Shown here in pieces: positions 60,435-64,000 of a stretch of 64,000 nt of DNA. Origin of the DNA: Planctellipticum variicoloris. Its GTDB lineage: Bacteria; Planctomycetota; Planctomycetia; Planctomycetales; Planctomycetaceae. A program made the translations under genes and the position numbers. Below the pieces are notes generated by a model. That model worked only from the letters and a program-made list of their open reading frames with translations, did no database searches and had not been told where the DNA came from. The stretch is from contig NZ_CP130886.1 in the NCBI RefSeq assembly GCF_030622045.1, forward strand, positions 3,299,557-3,363,556. Reading direction: 5' to 3'. Within the stretch, counting starts at the first letter, position 1, and each line of letters starts with the position of its first letter.

Positions 60435-61118
60435 TCAGGCCTCGACCAGGTTAAGCCGGGCACTGACAATTCGCAGGAATTCCGGGAACAGCTCCCAGGG
60501 TCCGGGGTGCCGATTCCAGCGCTCCGCCAGAAGCCTGAGGACTGCCATTTCTTCGCGGCACTGTTCCAGATCCGCTGCAGCCTGCTCACTTTGCTCGTCG
60601 GTCAGGTTCCAGCGACTCGGGCAGAGAGCCGGTCGACCGGCCACTTCCTCCGCTCCCCGCTCCACGCCCGGCTGAACGGCCACCCGACCGTTCGAATCCC
60701 ATCGAAACGGAAAGACCCGGCAGACGACCGGACGTGACTCATAAACGGAACATCGGGCGGAATTGCCGCAGCCCTGAGAATCGCTCGCCTCGTCCAGGAA
60801 TCGGCACATCCGCGTCCCGGGAAGCTGCCGACTTTCCACGGGTCTCAGCCCGATCACGAATCGGTTTTCGGGATCGTCCTCGAAGCGAAAGTGCGGCACG
60901 ATCCCGCGGGAAATCAGCCCGTCCCGGTCTTCCCAGCGACAGACGAAATCCCAGAAGTCGAGCGACTGATCGGCCACAATCCGCGCCACATCGTTGGCCG
61001 TCAGCGGGACGGCATACTCGCGACAACAGCTCGCGGAACAGCCCGCGCAGGGTGTCGCGGGAGCGGCGGTCTCCAGAACTGGCAGCAACGATCCGGACAG
61101 CATTCTGGCGGGCCTCAT
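60435..61118 (-). CDS. YkgJ-like cysteine-cluster protein
   Basis: A 227-residue protein of the YkgJ family, thought to bind a metal or Fe-S cluster. The cysteines are in CAGCSASCCREYAVPLTAND, then MCRFLDEASDSQGCGNSARC and CSVYESRPVVCRVFPFRWD. The C-terminal third is helical (EQAAADLEQCREEMAVLRLL). Members occur beside many kinds of genes without a settled role. ATG 61118 or ATG 61103 may be the start. It is upstream of asd by 125 bases on the same strand and may be co-transcribed. Confidence 0.87.
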   Translation of the reverse strand: MRPARMLSGSLLPVLETAAPATPCAGCSASCCREYAVPLTANDVARIVADQSLDFWDFVCRWEDRDGLISRGIVPHFRFEDDPENRFVIGLRPVESRQLPGTRMCRFLDEASDSQGCGNSARCSVYESRPVVCRVFPFRWDSNGRVAVQPGVERGAEEVAGRPALCPSRWNLTDEQSEQAAADLEQCREEMAVLRLLAERWNRHPGPWELFPEFLRIVSARLNLVEA

Positions 61119-61619
61119 TCGTCAGCCGGCACTGCACACATCGCCAGATCGCGAACTTCAGGCCGCCCTCGTACCGGAAAAGACGGCAATCAAACCTGCC
61201 CCACGATCACGCCGCGCGGCGGCGATTTTGCGTCCAGCACTGGTGCAAATCGCAGCCCCAGCCCGCTCCCTCGGGTCTCCGGGGTTGTGCGTCCCTCCAA
61301 AGAATTCCTCAAGTTTCACGAGGACGCCGGTATCGATTGCGGTGCCTTCCGCTGGAATTCCACCTTCCCGCCCGGACAGAGTGAACAGATTCCCAACGAC
61401 ACGACGCTCCAATGCCTGTTGAGGACGGTGACAACGACGGCCCTTCTGATGCCAGATCTCGATGGGGCTGAAAATGCGCGGCGCCCCTCGCTGACTGCCT
61501 CAATGCCGTCAGCATCCTTCACAACGGAGTGACGCGGCTGATCGGACCGGAGAGCGGGTCCCAGCCGCCTGACTGGCTCAGAAGCTTCTGCTGCGGTAGA
61601 CCGCCAGACCGCCACGCAG
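61119..61619. other. 501-base region with only a doubtful coding fragment
   Basis: No convincing gene is present. On the minus strand a frame at 61158-61412 (84 residues) begins with a protein-like stretch, GGIPAEGTAIDTGVLVKLEE then FFGGTHNPGDP, but loses that look after about residue 48, as if a decayed or frameshifted gene. Nothing else on either strand is protein-like. Confidence 0.4.
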
Positions 61620-63611
61620 TCAGGACTGATCCAGAACCCGCGCGACCACCAGCGAAATGTCATCCTGCTGAGGCCGCGCGCCGACGAACTGCTGGCAGGC
61701 CTGATAGACCGAAATCGCCAGTTCCGCCGACGGACGGTGACGGTCGGCTTGGACAAGCCCTAGCAATCGATCGACGCCGAAAAACTCCCCGTCCTCGGAG
61801 AGACACTCCTGAATGCCGTCCGTCGGCAGGACCAGCACATCGCCGGAAGACAGCTTCAACGGAGCCGATTCGGGAAACGTCAGGCGCGTGGAGAATCCCA
61901 GCACCGTCGCCGTGCTCGGCAACGTCGCACGCGATCCGTCCGCGCGCAGGCAATACCCCGGATGGCCGGCGCCGACGTAGGTCAGCTCCCGACTTTCAAG
62001 ATCCACAACAGCGACGAACAGCGTCACGAACGAAGCCTCCGGCAGATCGACGACCAGAAACTCATTCAGACATTCGATCGCTTCCGGGAGCTTCACCCCC
62101 GACAGCAGCAGCGACCGCAGGTACGCGCGCGTCTCCACCATCGAAACCGCCGACCCCAGTCCGTGACCGCTGACGTCGCCGATCACCAGCGCCAGACGGT
62201 TCCCCGGCAAACACAGAAAATCGTAGTAGTCGCCGCAGGCCAATGCCGCCGGAAACGCCGCTCCGGCAACGTCCCACCCGGGACACAGGGGTGCTTCGTG
62301 CGGATAGAGCGACTTCTGTACCGCGTGAGCCGCCAGCAGTTCGTGCTCGACTCGCTCGCGAGCCATCCGTTCCGACAGATCCCGAAACGTGACCACCGCC
62401 CGCGTGGCCTGTCCCGTGTCAGCCAGCGCAGCGATCGTATATTCGACGGGCAACGGCAAGTTCAATCCCTGAGACACGCGATCGACGCTGGCCGTCCCGT
62501 TCGCCGCCCCAGTGAGCACGGACTGCAGTGCGTCGCTGAACCCCTGGCTGCCGAACGAGCTGGTCAGCCGTCCTCCCAGCAGCCGCGCCGCCGGTTCCCG
62601 CAAAATCCCGCCAGCGGCACGATTGGCAAATGTGATCGCCCCACGGCAGTCCACGCCGATCAGGCCGTCTTTGACCGAGTCCAGGACAAGCTGCAGCTCG
62701 TCGCGAAGCCGGCGCGTTTCGCGGTTCGCCCGCTCGAGTTCCGTGATGTCCGTCGAGATTCCCGCGACGGCCACCACGGAATCGTTCGGTCCGCGCAAGG
62801 GAAACTTCACGGACATATAGGTATGCAAGCCGTCCGGGTGCGGCGCCACTTCTTCCGTATTCAATGGCAATCCGGACATCGCGACCTGTTCGTCGTTCAG
62901 CCGGAAATCGCGGGCCATCGCGTCGGGGAAGAGATCAAAATCGGTCAGTCCAACGGCGGATTGCCGCTGGACTCCAAACAACTCTTCGAACTGCCGATTG
63001 ACGAACTGGTACCTTCCCGCGAGATCCTTCAGGTAGACGACGGCCGACGTTTTGTCGATGATCTCTCGAAACATGTTGCTGGTATCGAGATCCTCCGGAG
63101 CGTCGATCACTGTCAGCAGCATGCTCTCGTCGGAGACATCCATCGACAGATGCGCCAGACATTGCTGCGCCGGTCGACCGCGCGGACACATGCAAGTCCA
63201 CTGCAGCAACTCGTTGACGGCGGAGGCCGCCCCGCCGGAAGTTAATCCCGCGAGGAGCTGCCGCCACTCCGGCAACAGCGTCTCGATCGACACATTGGCC
63301 GGATCCTCGACCGACAATCCGAACAGCCACAAGAACCGGTCATTAGCCGCAGTCACCATTCCCTTGTCGATCTGAGCCGTGGCGAACGGTGAGTGACAGA
63401 GCATCGAATCCGTCGTCTCTGCCTTCGTCCTCGACGCGACTCCCGCATCGGTTCGACGCATGATCCAGCCTCCCGAACCGACTGGAACAGCGGCGTCCAG
63501 TCTGCCTGGACCGCCGATCTTCCAGTGGCTGATGTCGTCGCAATGATCGGCCCATGTGTTTGCAGCGAGCGACTCGGCAGACACCCCTCCGGCAGGAGGG
63601 TTCAATTCCAT
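61620..63611 (-). CDS. PAS-domain SpoIIE-type serine/threonine phosphatase
   Basis: A 663-residue PP2C-type phosphatase. The N-terminal half has two or three PAS domains (SNMFREIIDKTSAVVYLKDL, FVNRQFEELFGVQRQSAVGL, and VLDSVKDGLIGVDCRGAITF). The C-terminal SpoIIE domain has FPAALACGDYYDFLCLPGNR, LVIGDVSGHGLGSAVSM, YVGAGHPGYCLRADGSR, SGDVLVLPTDGIQECLSEDG and PQQDDISLVVARV. It should dephosphorylate a STAS antagonist in response to a PAS-sensed signal; the STAS protein at 56008-56376 is a candidate partner. ATG 63611 is chosen; the 50 codons before it in the longer frame are Arg-rich and unlike the family. Confidence 0.92.
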   Translation of the reverse strand: MELNPPAGGVSAESLAANTWADHCDDISHWKIGGPGRLDAAVPVGSGGWIMRRTDAGVASRTKAETTDSMLCHSPFATAQIDKGMVTAANDRFLWLFGLSVEDPANVSIETLLPEWRQLLAGLTSGGAASAVNELLQWTCMCPRGRPAQQCLAHLSMDVSDESMLLTVIDAPEDLDTSNMFREIIDKTSAVVYLKDLAGRYQFVNRQFEELFGVQRQSAVGLTDFDLFPDAMARDFRLNDEQVAMSGLPLNTEEVAPHPDGLHTYMSVKFPLRGPNDSVVAVAGISTDITELERANRETRRLRDELQLVLDSVKDGLIGVDCRGAITFANRAAGGILREPAARLLGGRLTSSFGSQGFSDALQSVLTGAANGTASVDRVSQGLNLPLPVEYTIAALADTGQATRAVVTFRDLSERMARERVEHELLAAHAVQKSLYPHEAPLCPGWDVAGAAFPAALACGDYYDFLCLPGNRLALVIGDVSGHGLGSAVSMVETRAYLRSLLLSGVKLPEAIECLNEFLVVDLPEASFVTLFVAVVDLESRELTYVGAGHPGYCLRADGSRATLPSTATVLGFSTRLTFPESAPLKLSSGDVLVLPTDGIQECLSEDGEFFGVDRLLGLVQADRHRPSAELAISVYQACQQFVGARPQQDDISLVVARVLDQS

Positions 63612-63694
63612 AACACCGCTCCGGCATCGGGAACGCAAGATCTTTCGCAACAGATCACGCCACTTGCGCAGAATCGCCGAACCGGCAGGGTGAA

Positions 63695-64000
63695 TTACCG
63701 GGAGACGCCTGCCCACCCCAGAATCTGGCCGATCGGCGGCAGCGCGGCCGACTCGATCTCGCACAGAACCAGGAACAGCGCCGCCGCCATCAGGTCCGCC
63801 GTCGCCCCTGGGTTGCGGCGATGTCCGTCGCCCCGCAACCAGGCGTCGAAGTCCGCATAAGCCGGACTCTCCGTCAGTTGACCCGACCGGCCCCTGGTGA
63901 GAACGAACTCAGCCCGGCGGGACGCTTCGCCGGCGACCTCTGTCCCGCACTTCCGCGCGATCAGCGTATCGGGCCGTCGCACCAGCATCTGCAGGAATCC
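63695..64000 (-). CDS. CitG-like triphosphoribosyl-dephospho-CoA synthase, 5' part outside the window
   Basis: The last 101 codons of a gene that enters from the right edge. The C-terminal signature of the CitG family is clear: VRRPDTLIARKCGTEVAGEA then YADFDAWLRGDGHRRNPGAT and ADLMAAALFLVL. CitG makes the phosphoribosyl-dephospho-CoA precursor of the citrate lyase prosthetic group, but planctomycetes and archaea have homologues without citrate lyase, perhaps with a different nucleotide product. The stop at 63695 is 83 bases before the phosphatase gene. Confidence 0.88.
   Translation of the reverse strand, partial: GFLQMLVRRPDTLIARKCGTEVAGEASRRAEFVLTRGRSGQLTESPAYADFDAWLRGDGHRRNPGATADLMAAALFLVLCEIESAALPPIGQILGWAGVSR

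Overview
This window looks like a planctomycete chromosome. The evidence is a high-GC genome that often uses GTG and TTG starts, an exosortase with EpsI and PEP-CTERM substrates, short secreted Cys/Pro-rich proteins, a very large TPR membrane protein, an EAL-HDOD protein, and REP-like palindromic repeats. No 16S gene or species marker is present, so the genus cannot be named.

Region 1 (about 1-39300, all minus strand, read right to left) is a very large exopolysaccharide locus. It begins with a NusG/RfaH-like factor (38741-39298) and an exosortase (37349-38437). A Wzz-Wzc tyrosine autokinase, EpsI, a PEP-CTERM-type polysaccharide deacetylase, phosphomannose isomerase, many glycosyltransferases, a hexapeptide acyltransferase and a FemAB-like protein follow. 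Then come an ABC exporter (Wzm/Wzt), a CapA-like protein, a TupA-like ATP-grasp enzyme and a GH99-like WbsX protein. A nucleotide-sugar set (RmlA, RmlB and a plant NRS/ER-like epimerase-reductase) and a two-domain oxidoreductase-epimerase fusion come next. The locus closes with a Wzy-like polymerase and a lipid-linked sugar transferase. The last two genes are an unknown membrane protein and a PHP lipoprotein cut by the window edge. Gaps are mostly tens of bases and many junctions are 4-base ATGA/GTGA overlaps, so I read this as one coupled transcription unit, possibly kept running by the NusG-like factor.

Region 2 (39300-48100) holds accessory genes: a PEP-CTERM protein and a pilin-like protein on the minus strand, then a Wza-like export lipoprotein and two small secreted proteins on the plus strand. 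An insertion sequence with two overlapping transposase frames has landed in a dispersed palindromic repeat. A small secreted protein, a second PEP-CTERM protein and a second palindromic repeat family follow.

Region 3 (48100-64000) holds a 1740-residue TPR protein, a strong terminator, tRNA-Cys, a putative HTH protein, a membrane-anchored HtrA-type protease, a STAS protein and an EAL-HDOD protein on the plus strand. On the minus strand are lysA, asd, a cysteine-cluster protein, a PAS/SpoIIE-type phosphatase and the end of a CitG-like gene.

The likely combined job of regions 1 and 2 is to build, polymerise and export one or more deacetylated, rhamnose-containing surface polysaccharides, and to sort PEP-CTERM proteins to the same surface. 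The least ordinary elements are the dedicated NusG-like factor ahead of about 39 kb, the three-gene rhamnose route without rmlC/rmlD, the oxidoreductase-epimerase fusion, the coexistence of Wzy-type and ABC-type machinery, and the composition break inside wzt.
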